Positions 22,901 through 37,900 of a stretch of DNA of 64,000 nucleotides are shown here, one piece after another (the stretch's first letter is position 1; each line of letters starts with the position of its first letter). The stretch covers positions 3,004,724-3,068,723 of the forward strand of contig CM034614.1 of NCBI GenBank assembly GCA_020091685.1. Reading direction: 5' to 3'. The notes beneath the pieces were generated by a model. The model made no database searches, was not told the DNA's origin, and saw only the letters and a list, made by a program, of their open reading frames with translations. Source of the DNA: Lutjanus erythropterus (taxonomy: Eukaryota; Chordata; Actinopteri; Lutjaniformes; Lutjanidae). The position numbers were made by a program, and so were the translations under genes.

Positions 22901-25900
22901 GTCATCTGCATGCAGCTCGGTGTATTCAGCTTCTCTCGGTAATAATAATCACCATAAACATGATCCCCGGGGGTCAGAGGCACAGACAACGGCTGCCACT
23001 CTCCTGAATGTGACCGCGACGGCGCTTTAACCTTTTCAACCTGCTGCTGCAGCTCGACATGTGACCATGGCAACCACACAAACCACAGTGCAGGAGCTCA
23101 CTTCACAGGTGCTGTGAATTATGATGCTGATGATGGTAGTGGATGCTGTTATAGTGATGTTAGTAGGATGTCAAGCTGAAACAATGTCACACATGCACAA
23201 TTTAGGTCAGTGAAAACCCTGTAGATACGCTGTCATTTAGGATGATAGGATAGAACAGGGGATGGTGGCTGAGTGAGGACTTTAAGACAAACAGTTACAG
23301 CAGGATGCGTGAGAATTACAGCGCAACTTTTTCCCAAAACTCCCATGGGGGAGCGCTGACATCGTTCCACAGCAGGCACACTGACGAGGCTGCCAGAAGA
23401 CGTGTGTGCACACATTTTTTGGCAATTATCTCAAAGCATCAGATTATTGGTCCAGTTAATCACCCATGACACAAACTACCCAGCATGTGAAGACAGTGGG
23501 CCAGGACAGTCACATACAACACATAATGGTCAATAATATGCAAAAAGGTAGTGGGTAGGATGTGGTGGAGATCAAGTTTAGATCCCCGGGTGAAGAAGTC
23601 AAAGAAACCCCTGGTGGAAAAAGCCCATCTGAAAATGGATTTCTCAAGTTATTTCAGAGTGTTTCCCCGCGTCTCTGCTGTCGTCTCCTTCAACCTCCTG
23701 TAAAAGCTAAGAGCAGCCTGCGTCGTGTATCCAGATGTCTTTGCTTTTTAAAAATTGAGGGTGTTTATGCCTTTTGTGTTTTGCTCGTGTGTGGGTATCT
23801 GCAGGCTACTGCTATCTGCTTACTAGTCATTCTGTATGTGGCGCCAAACATTTTCATTTCAGACGAGTGAATCAGATATCATGTGTCCCGTGTTTGTGTT
23901 ATTCCATTTAGTCGTGATCACTCTTCCATGAAATGCATCCATGTCCTCTGTGAAGCTCTCGTGTATTTTATTCATTCTGCTTCCTCCAGTGTTGTTGATA
24001 GCAGTTACTATATGTTTGCAGTGAAGTGTGTGAGTAACTTTGCAGGACCTGCGTTGTTTGTGCAGCAGTGCATATAGAAAGTAGGACATCTCACAGAACG
24101 TGAGCGACGCTTCCTTGGTTTCAAAGGAAGCACACAGAAGGACATCCCACATTACCTTGTAACAATAGCAAAGAGAGAAATAAACTCAACCAAATTAAAA
24201 TGGATCGAGGACAGAAGCTCCTGTTTAAACAGGTTCACTGAGATGAATCGAGGACAATAGAAAAATAACATTTTGACTATTGCAGATACATTTTCTGTCG
24301 TGTGGCTTAGTCTGGCAGGACAGTTTTCATTTAATTAACACCTGAAAGTGCCGTTTCCTACAGTAAAGAGCCTTCAATTATGACCAATAAAGCTGCACTA
24401 TTTTATATAAAATATTAGTTTTCATTGTGTTCTGTACTTTCAGCAGTGAGTTGCAGATAAACACAAACAAACTGCATACTGCTGCAGGAAACAGAGCACA
24501 ATTAGCTGATAATTAGCCCGATCAGCCACCGCCAGTAATTAATACACACGTTATTAAAATATTAAACAAACCAATAAGTAACAGCAGACAACCTTATCAG
24601 ACTTGTGAAGTGGTGACAAAATGTTTTAAAAATATACTTATTAGCAGTTTGAATTTACATTTATAGTCTTCTTGTCAATTTGGCTGCAAAATAATCCATA
24701 AAGATAGACTGCATTTTGATAATCGATTAATCAGTTTGAGTAATTTTAAAAAAAAAGATTATTTGCTGGTTTCTTTACTTCTCTCTGACCACAAAAGATG
24801 TGTGCAGCAAAAAAAATGCTGCACATGTTACACTATTGCATCTTTTCGTGTTACTTCAGGTAGCTCTCTTTTTTTCCAGCATACATGTATTTTCATCCAT
24901 CAGTTTTGACTTAAGTCGACTAAATTAAAACCAGCTGGACCCAAATTGCTATCAGAGTGACTGGCTGACTGATGTTGATTTGTGCAGACCTGCTACATTT
25001 TTGAACCAGATTTCAAAGCTTTTATTTCTCTCCTGCCCGCAAGTGTCAAAGACACCTGATGAGGAGGAAAATACAGCAAATTTCTGGTCTGGGATCAGTT
25101 ATTGTCACAGTGGTGGACCTTCAGTAGATGTTCTGACTGAGAGACTGATTACACATAATCTGTATGATGTTCGGTAGCTGCAAAGACATAAATAAGACAC
25201 GATGGATTTTTGTCTTTCATGCTGTTACATCATGTTGAAGCGTTAGTGCAGCGTCACAGAAATAGCACCAAGCAACCTTGAATAGCTTTAATCAACATCT
25301 CAGCTGTTTCACACTGAGGTTTGTTGAAGCATCAGATGGGAGACAAGAAAGTGCTGAGATGTGGAGCTGATTTGCAGCTTGTAGTGTGAATGCTGGTTAC
25401 AGTTCATGGACAGAATGCAGTGATCAGCTGTTATAGAGGCTTCACAGCTGGACCGAGCAGTTAGGGAGGAAATTTCAGCTACAAGATTCTGCAGGAAGTT
25501 GTTTCCCTGCTGCGGTGGCGCCCTGCCAAGCCCCCGGTCTACTGAGCTCACATATTAGAGGTCAGAAGGTGGACGCAAACAAGAAAGGGGGTCCAGACAT
25601 CCCTGCAAAATGTTGATTCTTTCACCTCTGTTTCATTTTTACAAAAAAGTTAGGATCAAGCAGCGCCTCAACACTGTGATTTGAAACTAATAAATATTCA
25701 TCGTGACACTGTTATGAATATTCATGCAAACATAACCTTTAGTTAATCAAATTTTCAAAACCACGTTGACAGATCCCTTCGAGATACATCTCCAGTTTCT
25801 TTGTTACAGTTCTATGATCACACAGTCTTTTTCTGGGGTCATTGAAAGTCTGATTTTAAGGGGTGGGTGGTTATTTTTCATGAGAAATTGATCAGGCTGC

Positions 25901-28900
25901 TGTGGGCTGGGCACAAATGATTTAAGGTCTTAACTCTTTCCCCGTTAGCGTTTTTTTTTTATAAAGTTGCCATCCAGCGCCAGCATGTTTGACAAAATTC
26001 ATTGATTTTTCAGCACCCACAGAATATTCAGTTCTATGAATATGTTAACATGGAATATATCAAAAGAAAGAACAAATCTGATAGTTTCAGACACAAAAAA
26101 ACTTTTTGTTCGAGCTCCACTCATTGTTTTTTTTATAAGCACTTGAATGTTGGTCGGTTGCATCAAAAAATCCACTTTTCAGACAAAAAATGGAGAAAAC
26201 GGCGAGACCTTTTACATATGTGACATCACTGTGACAAGTGTGGTTAACATAAGCTGTGTGTGTCCCCTGCCCCTCGCCCCGAAACACTGTCCGAGAGGCC
26301 TGGGGGCTGGAGCGCTCTCTGCCTCGACTGTGGCGTGACTCTCGGGGGCTGCAGCGCGAGCAGCCCCGCTCTGTGACCGGGTCATGATGCTCTCTGACCT
26401 GCAGATCTGCAGCTGAGCACTGATTTCTTTCACGCTAGATAACACCATCTATTTCTTCTGCTGCTCAATTCTGGCAGTTCCCTTCTTCTTCTAGTGACAA
26501 TTTTTTGTCAGATAATGTGTCACAACATCCCCTAATGCCTCGCAGTGAAAACAATAATGTTCTATATAGGACATTTCTACTGTTGGTCACCCTTTCTTAA
26601 TTGCCATGTGATGAATTGTGGGCTGATGTTTTGTTTGCAATGTCCAAAACTTGATTTTTTACAGTGCGCCATGCATGATGCATGCAGGTTGCAAAGATAG
26701 TTGCAGCAAAAGTAGAACAACAACATCAACAACTTGCATGCATGCACCAGTTTAAGTTGATATATTTTAACCATTTTTAGATTTGATATCTGGGATTTCA
26801 GTGATTTTTAATGTTCATGTTGATGTTTTATTTTTAGAGTTGATATTTGGATTCTTGAAGATTTTTGTTATTTAAGTGTGTGTCTGTGGCAATTTTTAGG
26901 ATTGCTTTGTGAGTTTTTAACTATTTTTAGAGTTGGTATCTGGGTTCTTACGGATTTTTAGCGTTTATATTGATGTTCTTGATGATTTTTAGCGCTGATA
27001 CCGAGGTTCATTATGATATTTCTTGAGAATGTCTGGGTTCTTACTGATTTTTAGTATTAATATTGAGGCTCTTGATGTATTTTAGCATTGATATTGTAGT
27101 TCAAATCGGGTCTACTAAACAGGGTGGAAGACTAATTTTAAAATATGCTAATTTATCAATATTATAATGTGCTTTTGTGTCTATTTCTCAGGATTATTAT
27201 TGAGTCTATACTGTACATTAAGTGTCAGCATGGAGAGAAAAAATGCTTGCAGATTAGCTTGCACAGATGAACTCCCAAAATAAAAGCCCAGACTGAAGCT
27301 TACAGCCTGCTGTTATGTGCAATTCATCATAAAAATATCAGTCCATTCTCTTAACTCGTATCTTTAGGCTTTGTCTTTTACTTGAAAGGGCATGAAGCTG
27401 ATTTGATCTCTTGCAGCCAACAGGGAGACAGTTTGAGAGACGAGATCCAGTTTTTTTATACTCTAAGCTAACTGGATGAAAAGAGGTTTGCTTTACCTCC
27501 TACATTCTTGTCTCAGTTTGTACCCTGCTCTTGTCTCAATACCACAGAAAACACTATTTGTATTGTCTCTATCACAGAGACTTGTGCCCTTGTTCTTGCC
27601 TGCTGCGGTTGTGACTGAGGTTGGTGTAGTGATGCTGTTAAAAAAAAAAAAAAAAAAAAAAAAGCATGTGCGCTGAGTGTCCTTGGAGCATCGGAGCAGC
27701 ACAACAACAACCAAAGAAAGAACAGATGCAAAGTGCCTTTACACCACGACTGGGAGGACAGAGTGAATGCACTCACTGTGCTTCGGCTAATTGGTAACAG
27801 AGACCGCGTTGCCACTTCACGGCGCGTCCGGACCAAAAGCTCAAATGTCACGGGATCCCGTTAAGACTACAGCACCTCTGAGAATAAGACTTTCATAAAT
27901 CCTTTAATTAGTGAATATGATGGTAATCCTCTGAAAGCAATGAGAGCACAGCAACAGGGCCGCGGTGACCTTTTATTCTGGAGTTCAGTCAATACTGATC
28001 GACTGTACTGAATGTCCTTTAGCCTCAGAGACGTCCCTCCTGGGTGCCCAAAATGTCATTTTTGCCATCATTCCTCATCCGTTCTCCACAGAGCAGCTCT
28101 GTATTTGACACACCGGTGATAAAAGCACTCAGACTGTAAGTCCCGGTTAATAATTATCCTTTTTGATGAAAATCTGCTGTCAGCCAGTCATTCGTCAACC
28201 TCTGTAATGATGGATACAGAGAGGTTTGATTGATTACACATGTAGACTCAATCGATGCTACGTTACTTGGGAAGAACTCGAGCTGATTTGACTCTAATGA
28301 TACGTTTTAATGAGATTCTTCTCTGATGTTTTAGTGTGCAATAATAGTCTACATTTCCTTTCTTTCTGACATGAATAAAATAATGCAGTAGGGAAACCTA
28401 ATCTTTGTTCTTTTTAAAAATGTTCTAGGCAAGAGAATCATCAGGATTTTAAAGAATTAGAGTAGCTAATCTCCTAAATCTGAAGTGATATGTTATACCT
28501 AGGGTTTAAAAAATTAGGGTTGGGACGATACGATACTATCACGATATTTAGGAATATGACAATTTATTGTGATTTTAGCACATAAAATTGCAAAATTAAA
28601 ATCTCAGCAATGCATTACGGGATAATTTCTGCAAATGAGGGTTATTCTCTCAGCGTGTCAGCATGTGATTGTCCTGCAGAGCCCCGCAATGGCTGAAGGA
28701 CGCCATTACACAAGTTACAGTACATTACACAAACTGTGTAACGGGCCAACCTCCTCGTGATTTAATTTTTTATTAAGTTATTTTCCATCTGACCGAGTTG
28801 ACATCTGAGTTGATAAAATGTTAGATTTTTTTTTCATTTCACTGCATAGTTGTAGTGAGCGGCCATCTTGATTTTTAAAGTAGCTCAGAGTTCTCTTAAT

Positions 28901-31900
28901 GCTACTTTAATGTCAAGAAAATCTAAATAATTGTCTGTTTTTGAGGAGTTCCTCCAGAATATCATCGTTGTCGGTGAGGATTAACCACTGAAAAAGTATT
29001 TAAACCACAGGACATTAACTTCCAGTATAATCCCAGGATTAAAATCAGAATCAGCTGAGCTTAAGAGCTTTTAAATTAATAATTTGTATAATAAATATAG
29101 AATATAATTAATCAAATAGCGTCATATCTGTCATATTAGATGTAGGTGACACTGGGAACATTTAAAGAAGTGTGTTTTCATCAGTGTTTATTGCTGAATT
29201 GCAACAGAATCATTTTAATACAGTGAGAATAATTGCACTGTGAAGGCTTATTTATGGAAAGCAAGCTGTGGAGACACAAATAGTGATGCGAGGTATCTTT
29301 ATTCCTGGGAGATGGAGAGACAAAGACGTGAGAGAGATGAGACAGAGGAGAGAAGAGGGAGATAAAGAACAAAAAGAGGGGGGAGATAAAAGGATGAAAG
29401 CAGAGGGAGAGCAGAGAGAGATGAAAGCGGCAGGCACACCAGCGTCATTAAAATAATCATGTATAATTGAAGGAACATTTCCATGGCTGACTTACTGCGG
29501 GGAATCAAAAGCTCACACTCGAGGAGAACAGCTACCTTACTCTGACTCCTCTCACCGCCAGCTCAAAGGCGAGCGCGCCGTTGAGGTAGCGCGGCTCGTC
29601 TACGGCCAAATAAAAACGTCATGAGGCAAACAACCACACAGATAAGCAGGGATCACTTATGATTCATCGCAGCATCTTCACAGGTTAAAGGACAAGCCGA
29701 GTGGGATTTTATCTTTTAATATCAAGGACTCCCTCAAGGAGATCAAACCCAAATCTTATTCAATACGAGAAGGGTAATTAACTCCTCTTAGCTAGTTAAC
29801 CCTGCACTTCATATGATTGTTAAGACTTTTCTCTGTCAGCCTCATGGTGGCGCTAAAGGAAAAGTTAATAAGATTTATCCCCTGGGGACGATGAATGTCT
29901 CTGCAAACTTTTCCTGTCAGCAGGATAAATTCTTTCTTGGTTTACTCTATTCAGGCTTATGTATCAAGATCAGCTAAAGTCAGTGCGCTTTACGGTCACC
30001 CGAGTGCTTTTTCATCCATTAGTTAGTTAAAAAACGTCCCTTTTTACTGCTCGACTTGTGCATATTGTTAATAGTATAACGTTCATTCACATAGATGTCC
30101 GTTAACAACGTTAGCTAGCCACAAGCTAACACTAGGTTGCTATGGCTCGTTTTTATATTAAAGACAAGCCCTTGTTGCAGTGATAACGCCGTGGTCCTGA
30201 CCGCCGTCCTCATAGACTTCACCGTGCTTTTTTTCATGTTTGCAGCCAGCTAGGCTAGCTAACTGGCTAACCTCGCTATTTAAAAACACCTATGTGACGA
30301 TTGAAACACTATAACACACTATATGAAGAGAATATGTACAAATCAAACTGTAAAAAGTGAAATATTTTAACTAAAAAAAAATGTTTTTTGCCAAAATTCA
30401 CTGAGACATATTAAGCACAGGTATAATCCAGTACAGTGGAGCTTTCAACAGAAAACTCCCTGCTGTGGTTATGACTTGATGTTGATCCAAGCAGTGTTTA
30501 ACTGTCTGGAAGTTATAATTAAATGACTGTGGAGGCTAATTACTGTGTGTCCGTTCTGTTCTGTGTGTTTGTATGTAAACCTGTCAGCTCACCTGTGACT
30601 GGAACAGAACGTGGAGTCTGTGGTTGTGATGCCGGCAGGCTGTAATTCAGCTGACCGTGACTGGATATTAGCTGCACACTGGGGGCTTCAATTTGCTGAA
30701 GCTTACATTTTTTTTTTTTTTAAAGCTGCTACGTATCATCAGACCTCCTCCAGCTCTTAGGAAAAAAAACTACTTCTGCTGCCGGGACAGAGCGCAGGCA
30801 TGACTGACGAGATGTTTCACTCAGGCCTGTGTGCGAAGACGTCCAGGTGACCAAATTTGAGGACCGTGCGGGGTTTTTGTGTCAAATGAGGAGTAAAAAA
30901 GATCAGCACGCATGCCTCTCCTTTGTAACAAATGCATAATCTGAGCTGCTGGCAGAGCTGTGCTTTGATGAAGGTCTGTGTGGCTGAAAGCTGCTTCGCT
31001 CACACGCTCTGCTGTGAAATCGCAGCTTTCTCTCTCTGTCCCCGTCCTTTGATGTGACTCATGTGTGACCATGGGAGGAATATGTCATATTTTGAAACTG
31101 AAGAAAAAAAAGCTTTGAAAAGGTTGATATCTAATAAAAAAGATTTTGCAAGATTGAAACTTAGTTTTGAAGGTTTGCATAATATTTGGATGATATTAAC
31201 AGACTGGTCAAGTCTTGAAACTGGACTGTGTTTCCAGAACAGAGAAACAGCTGGGAGGTGTGTTAGCTTACCGGTTAACAGACCAGCAGCGAGCAGGTCC
31301 TTTGGCTCAGGACTAGTCCCTGCTCTCGTGAGCTGCAGGCTCTGTCTTGTTTCCTCAGTTTAGGTTAGGCTGGTTTTGGATGGATCCCAAAAATAAAAGA
31401 GCTGGTTTTCACACAAAAAAAGTCCTTGAGCTGGACAGCGGTGAAGCTGTAGTGTGTCGTCAGTGGAGCTTTCCAAAAAGTGGCGTCTCAATGCCCAGTC
31501 ATTTAACAACTGTGTGCTTCCACACACCCGAGCTGTCATTCCTATAACACACAGCTTAACCACAGAACAGGAAAAGAATAGAGGAACTATAACTGCCCTT
31601 AAAGAAATCAGAAAAGTTTCAAAATTGTCACTGCTCTCCTGATGTACTAGTTTGATTTCCTGTCAATTCTGATCTGTGAAGAAAACTGGTGCACGTATGT
31701 TGGTGCAGAACAAATGTTAAAAAGCTGAGTTATGAGAGGGCGAATATTTATTTGGAAACTTTTGTGGATGTAGAGTCGTACTCGTGTTGCAGACTGTTTA
31801 CAACACCACACAGTTAGAAGCTTGTGAGTCATGTGATTTCTGTCAGCAAACTGGCAGTCCGGGGGGAAAAAAGTCCAGGATCCTGCAGGAGGGGGCATTT

Positions 31901-34900
31901 GCTCTTTGCTGGAGTCCAATCAGATGTTAGATGAGATCGACAGACTACTCAGCCAATGACTGACTCACACAGGAGGCAGGATACACGAACAAGATGCATG
32001 AACAGGATACACCTGAGCAGTACCTGTAGCAGGCATGGGCATTGCATAAAAATGATCTGTTGCAGACATTATTCAACATGTGATTTGATTGCAAGTTTCA
32101 GGCCAGAGTTGTAAAACGACACTGACGGAAATCCCGTGACTCACGAGCTCGCAACTGTGTGTGCAGATCTCTGAAAAGTGTATGCTGTAAACTCAATAAG
32201 ACCCGTCTGCAATGTGAGTGCCAAAGTATATCTGCAGAAGATTTGCACTTAAAAAAATGAGTGCTACAGTTGTGAAGAAGGAAAACAAAATAATGTTCAC
32301 AGAGATTTGAATTTATTTTGAACCCATCAAAATATTGTACAAGCCTTCAAAATGTAGTTTATATCCTGCAGAAACCTTTTATTAGACTCCAAACACTGAG
32401 TTTCAAGTTTTTATTTTCCGTTTCAAAATATGATTTGATATTCAAAGACAAACTGTGGACAAACACTTCAGACACAAAAGGACATGAGTGTATTTTACAT
32501 CAGCAGCTATGAATGCACTGCTCTGTCTGTGGATTATGCTGTTTATAATCAGAGTGAAACCCATTTCTCTCTTTTCCTGATGCTATTGGTATTGATTGAT
32601 CTGCTCGCTGAATGCAGAACTGAGTTTTACTCCTCACTGTAAAACTATTGATCTGATATTGAAACAGTTGATGAGGGCTTTCCATCCTGTCCTCATTCTG
32701 TCATCTCATTCTCTTCTGTCTGCAGGTAATTTATGCCCTCAACACCAAGAACGACGAGCACGAGGAGGAGATCGAGTCTCTGAAAGAAGCCCACGAGGAC
32801 GAGGTATGGACACCAGACACCTCTGATTATATAAGACACAGCAGCAGCATGTTGAGGAGGTCACTTATTATTTATTTCGTGAGTTTCAGTGTAGATCTGA
32901 AGTGACATCCTCCAGAGGTTTTTTCCCCTCGCTGCCTCACACTGTGCTGCAGTGGGAGGAGAGGGGCAGCAGGCAATCCTGTGTCACACTGCAATTTTGG
33001 TGTCAAGATGGAGCGTTTTTTTAGCAGTCTGCCGCCCACCTGCAGGGAGCGGGTCAATGCAGCTCTGTGCGTGGTACACTCATGGTTTTGTCAGATTTTG
33101 GAGGGGAAGGCTCACAGATACTCGTCCGAATTGCACAGAAAAAAACTACAGTATTTTCATGCTTATAGCAGTGATGTCATTATGGTCATGTGAAGATAAA
33201 TTCATGCCTGAGCAGCATCTGTTTCCTACAACAGTTAACAAGTGCGAAGCCCGGCGCTTTCAGCTGATTAACTCACTTTACAGCTATAAGAAGATGGCTG
33301 CCAAATGAAAGGAAAGACCTACGTAAAGTGTGTTAGTAACACATTGCAGCTTGGCATAGATTCTCCAAGTTCTTGGATCCTTTACTGGAGGGATGAACAC
33401 CATTCTTCACTTCACTCGAATGAAGATTCCTCTCATGTTTACATTTGTGCAGTCTGGCTTCAATTCACCGCCTCAGCAGGTGCATTGCAATTTCCCCCGT
33501 CACCAATAAGTAACATACGTGCGGGTCAGAGTTTACTTACATGTGTGAACATTCTTTCTTTCTTTTTTAGGATTATTTTGGGGATTTTTGTCTTTATTTT
33601 GACAGTGATAGCTGAGGAGCTGAGGAGGAACAGCAGTTTGTTTCTTCAGACTGCTTTGAATTTATTATAACATAAACAGAAAAAGTCACAATCTCTTCTG
33701 ACAGCACAGTTTATGTCAGGATGAGTCCTCGGCTGCTAAAAACTGGTGTAAATGTAGTTAATTTCATTCATGTTGCTCTCACAGAGAAGCGTCAGTGTAC
33801 CGTGGTCTAAGGTGGTAATTTAATTAGCGTTGCTTTCAAAGTGCGACTCTTCTCTCCTGCCAACACACATTTCTTGGAGGCAGCAGTGTTGTGCCGCCTC
33901 TCCCGCTTTTGTTTATTTCCCCTTCTTATTCCCTCCTCTGCATGTGGGGTTTGGAAATCCTCTACATGATGTCACTGAATCAAATATTTCTTTAATGGGT
34001 TCTTGTGTTGAATTATTTCCGCAGCTTTTCGAGAGGTTGAGCTTTTTTTCTTTTTTTTTTTTTTTGGTCTCGTGCTCAGGTCCAGCACATCGTGACAGAA
34101 ACCAGAGACAAGATCATGCAGTACAAGAGTAAGATGGCGGACGAGGCCGACCTGAGGCGGCGGCTGGCCAGTCTGGAGGAATCTGTGGAGCTCCACGAGC
34201 ACATGAAGAGACAGGTCGCTCACTGCTGCTGGACACCACCGGGCTTCATTTAGCTTCATGTTTAGAGTGTTTTCATTGTGTTCTCTTCTTATGTCATTAT
34301 CTTCATGTCATAGTTCTGCAGCAGCCTTTAATTTAATTAAATCTGAATAATTAATGTTGTGGTATGATATAGCAGTGATTGCATTAAGTTGTGAACTGAT
34401 GTGATGTTTTGTTGCTGTCAGGCTTTAGCAGAGTTTGAGATGTACAGACAGAGGATGGAGGATTCCCAGCTCTGCACCGAGGCCCAACACACACAGAGAG
34501 TGGTTTCTATGAGCAGAGAGGTAAGGCTTTACACACACACTCACACACAAATATACATATACACATATATGGCCTGGGATCTTTTTGCACAGGGAGGATG
34601 GAGATGCACTGTGATTTGTTGAGTTAAATGATGATAAAACATAGAATATTGTCTCTTACACTCAATTTTGAGTTGCATACTTGAGCATATAACTTGCTTA
34701 TCAGTATACAACACTTGCAGTTCAGTTGACACAAAGCATGAACAGCCCCTTCTTTCCAAAAAACAAAAACCAGCTGTGATGTTCTACATGACATAACATC
34801 AGCCAGTTTTGATCTCACTGCTGATTGCACTAAAGTTGCACTAAAACAATATAGAATATAAACAGATGCAGGGCAACTAAACATCATTTCATAACATATC

Positions 34901-37900
34901 ATGTCATGTATCATACCATCACGTGACACGTTGTCATAAACGCCTGCTCCTCTCGAGTCTGATGGCAGTGTGCGCAAACGAACACCTGCGGTGTGTTTTA
35001 GCTGCGATGTGTGCGATCTGTTTATCTGTGTCGGTTGATTGGTGTACGTTAGCGTCGGTCTCGTCCCTCGTCTTCCTCTCTCCCACTGCCTTCACACCGT
35101 CCACCGCCGTCGGCCCTCTGCCGGCATCACGTGACATCACATCCCATGTTACATGTTTGTATATTTTTTCCACCTCATGTCTGACAGATGTTATAAAGTG
35201 TCAGCTGACACAAACAATGTTTCTTGTTGTAAGCACTTGTTTTGGCACAGAAGGAAATCACAAAGAAGTTTAATGTTTGGTGACACTTTATATCAAAGTG
35301 CTTGTAATAAGCATCAGTTAATAAGTAATAAGGTCCTTATAAGATGCTTATTAACATTAAAATATGCTAATAAGACTCTGTAAGTGTTAATAATAGCATA
35401 ATAAATATGTGAAGTTTAAGATTGTAAGACATTTATAGGCACTCTCTCTCTGCTATTATAAGGATCTCATAAGGTTTTTATTAACCCTCTTCTAATAACC
35501 TTCTTCTGCTCATAAATGTCTTCTAATCTCATAATATCTCATAACACATATTAATGTTAATAAGCATCTTACGAGGTCCTTAATACCTATTGACTGATGC
35601 TTATTACAAGCAGCTTCATATGAAGTGTTACCCAGTTGTTTTCACTGATTCCAGAGGGATTTTCAGGAAATGCTGTGAGCGTGTAGTTTGGCGCAGGCAC
35701 AGACCGGGTTGGCAACAACATGTTTGGTGGTTTCAATAGGTGGAGGAGATGCGTCGGGATTTTGAGGAGAAGCTGCGGGCGTTCAGCCAGGCTCAGGCCC
35801 AGTTTGAGGCGGAAAAGCGGCGAGCGCTGGAGGAGCTGAGGGCCACCCACCGCCAGGAGGTGGAGGAACTCCTCAACAACCAGCAGAACCAGAGCGCCTC
35901 CTCCACCGAGGACCAGGAGAAACTGGCCGAGCTCCATAGACAAGAGGTGGGCCAAGAGTGAGAGAGGAAGGAAGACAGATGGGTTTTAGACTGAAGCATG
36001 CTCTGGGCTTTTATGGAGAGTTTATACAGCAAGTTACTTGATGGGGTAATTGCTGTTTTGGAGGTTTATTAGGTGTTTTGCGCATGAAAATGGAAAAATG
36101 TAGAGTTGTTTTTTTGATGCAGTTGCTTTATGAGTGTAATATAAACCTGCAGTGGTAATGTTCTGACCATGGACCTGTGTTGCATGTCATCCCCTTATTT
36201 TATTCCCATTTTTTCCTTTCCTCTCAACTGTTAACTATCCAATATAACAGATTTACCAAATACTAATCTTTAAAAAAACATATAATATGGTAAATATGAA
36301 CAATATATTTACAGTTGGTGGTTTCATTACAAAGATTTCTAAAAATGTATTTTAGCAGCTTTAAGTCACCACTGGGTTGCACCAACAAAGATTAAGTTGA
36401 TCTAAGATTAGTTCTAACCAGAGTTGAGCAAAACTGGGTTTGAAATGAGTAAATCAAGGTTTGAAATTAAGTAGATCTCTGCTGCACAATTAAAAGTAAT
36501 GTCTGTTTAGCAGTAAAGTAAACAATCAATCAATCAATATGGAGAACCCAAATTAAAATTTATAAAATTTGAGTGCTGTTGGGATCTAGCTTGTATAAAA
36601 GATGGGAGGGAACGGTGAAATTTTGGCTGCTCTGTATTTCTTAATAAAATATTACTGCTTGCTAACTAGCTTAAAAAATAGTTTTTAAAAACAGTTACGT
36701 TGTTTGGTATCAAAAGATTAAAATGTTACATTGTTTGCCAGTTAGCAAAAGTTAACAAAATGTCACAATGTTTTCAAGCCAACTAAAAAATTGCTAGTTA
36801 ACTTAAAAGTTTACAAAATGTTATACTTTTTGTTAGCTAGCTAACAAGTAAAGAAAATGTTACAATGTTTTCTAGCCAACTACAAAATTAATAAAAAATG
36901 TTACATTATTTGCTAACTAACTAAAAAGTTTAACAAAATGCTACATTGTTTGCTAGTTAAAAAGTTAGTGAAGCCGGTTAGCCTACTCATGATGGCTCTG
37001 CAGAGAAACTCTAATTTCTTCTCCTTTGAGTCGACTGAATTAAAGGAGCAATAATGTAAAATCACAGAAGAACTGCTGTAATAAAATGGTGGCAATTTTA
37101 AAATTAAATCTCTTCACGTGTGAGTGCAACAGAATAAAATTTAATCTTATTTTTAAAGTTTAATCTAGCTATTTTAAACTAGTTTTAAGCTTTAGTGCGG
37201 TATAATTTAAAGCTAAACCTTTATTTATTCAGGTTTAAAGATTAATCCTTGTTGGTGTAACCCAGCCTGTGACTAACATTCAAACCTGAGGGGAAAAAAA
37301 AAGACTTTCTTCATTTATCTATCTCTGTGTGTAGGTGGAGGCGTTGATGGAGCGGGTGGAGGAGCTAACGAAGGATAAAGTCCGCCTGGTGGAGGAGTAC
37401 GAGGCCAAGCTGGCCAAGGCTCAGGAGTATTACGAGAGGGAGCTGGAGGCCATGAGGAGAACGCACCAGCTCACCACCGAGAACCTGCTCGCCTGGAAAC
37501 GAACCGAGGTAAAAACAACAACACAAGACACACAGAACAACAAGATACCAAGCAGATTTCATTAAATACTGAAAGGAATACTGCACAGTTCCTGCGTTAT
37601 ATAACATCAGCTTCTTTTGTTATATAAGTCAAATATCACTCAGTTCAAAGCCACCAGACTACTTTGACATTACCATTCATTTGGAGATGCGTTTGTCCTA
37701 TAATCATGCTTCTTTTAATCTCATAATTAACTTTTTCACTCTTAATTTCAATTTTTTTTAATCTCATTATGACTTTTTAATCTCACATTTTCAATTTATC
37801 TCATAATTTTGACTTTATCTCTTAATTCTGACTTACCATGGGCTTCCATTGTGCATAGATGTGTTTTTTGCCATCATATGTGACTTTTTAAAAATATATC

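Larger units (their letters stand above)
19941..32725 (+). other. fam184a intron 1 (12.8 kb)
   Basis: No exon or independent gene is supported. It holds TIR element copy 2 (20233-20516), an old dispersed repeat near 21605-21900, MITE copy C (24690-24800), a minisatellite (26770-27105), an A23 run (27641-27663), a degenerate dispersed repeat starting near 28515 and a GA-rich block (29311-29428). The rest is AT-rich with only short open frames. Confidence 0.75.

Noticed and set aside
33305..33670. 121-codon plus-strand open frame in fam184a intron 2
   Set aside because: No recognisable domain, no suitable splice sites, and its composition is like the surrounding intron.
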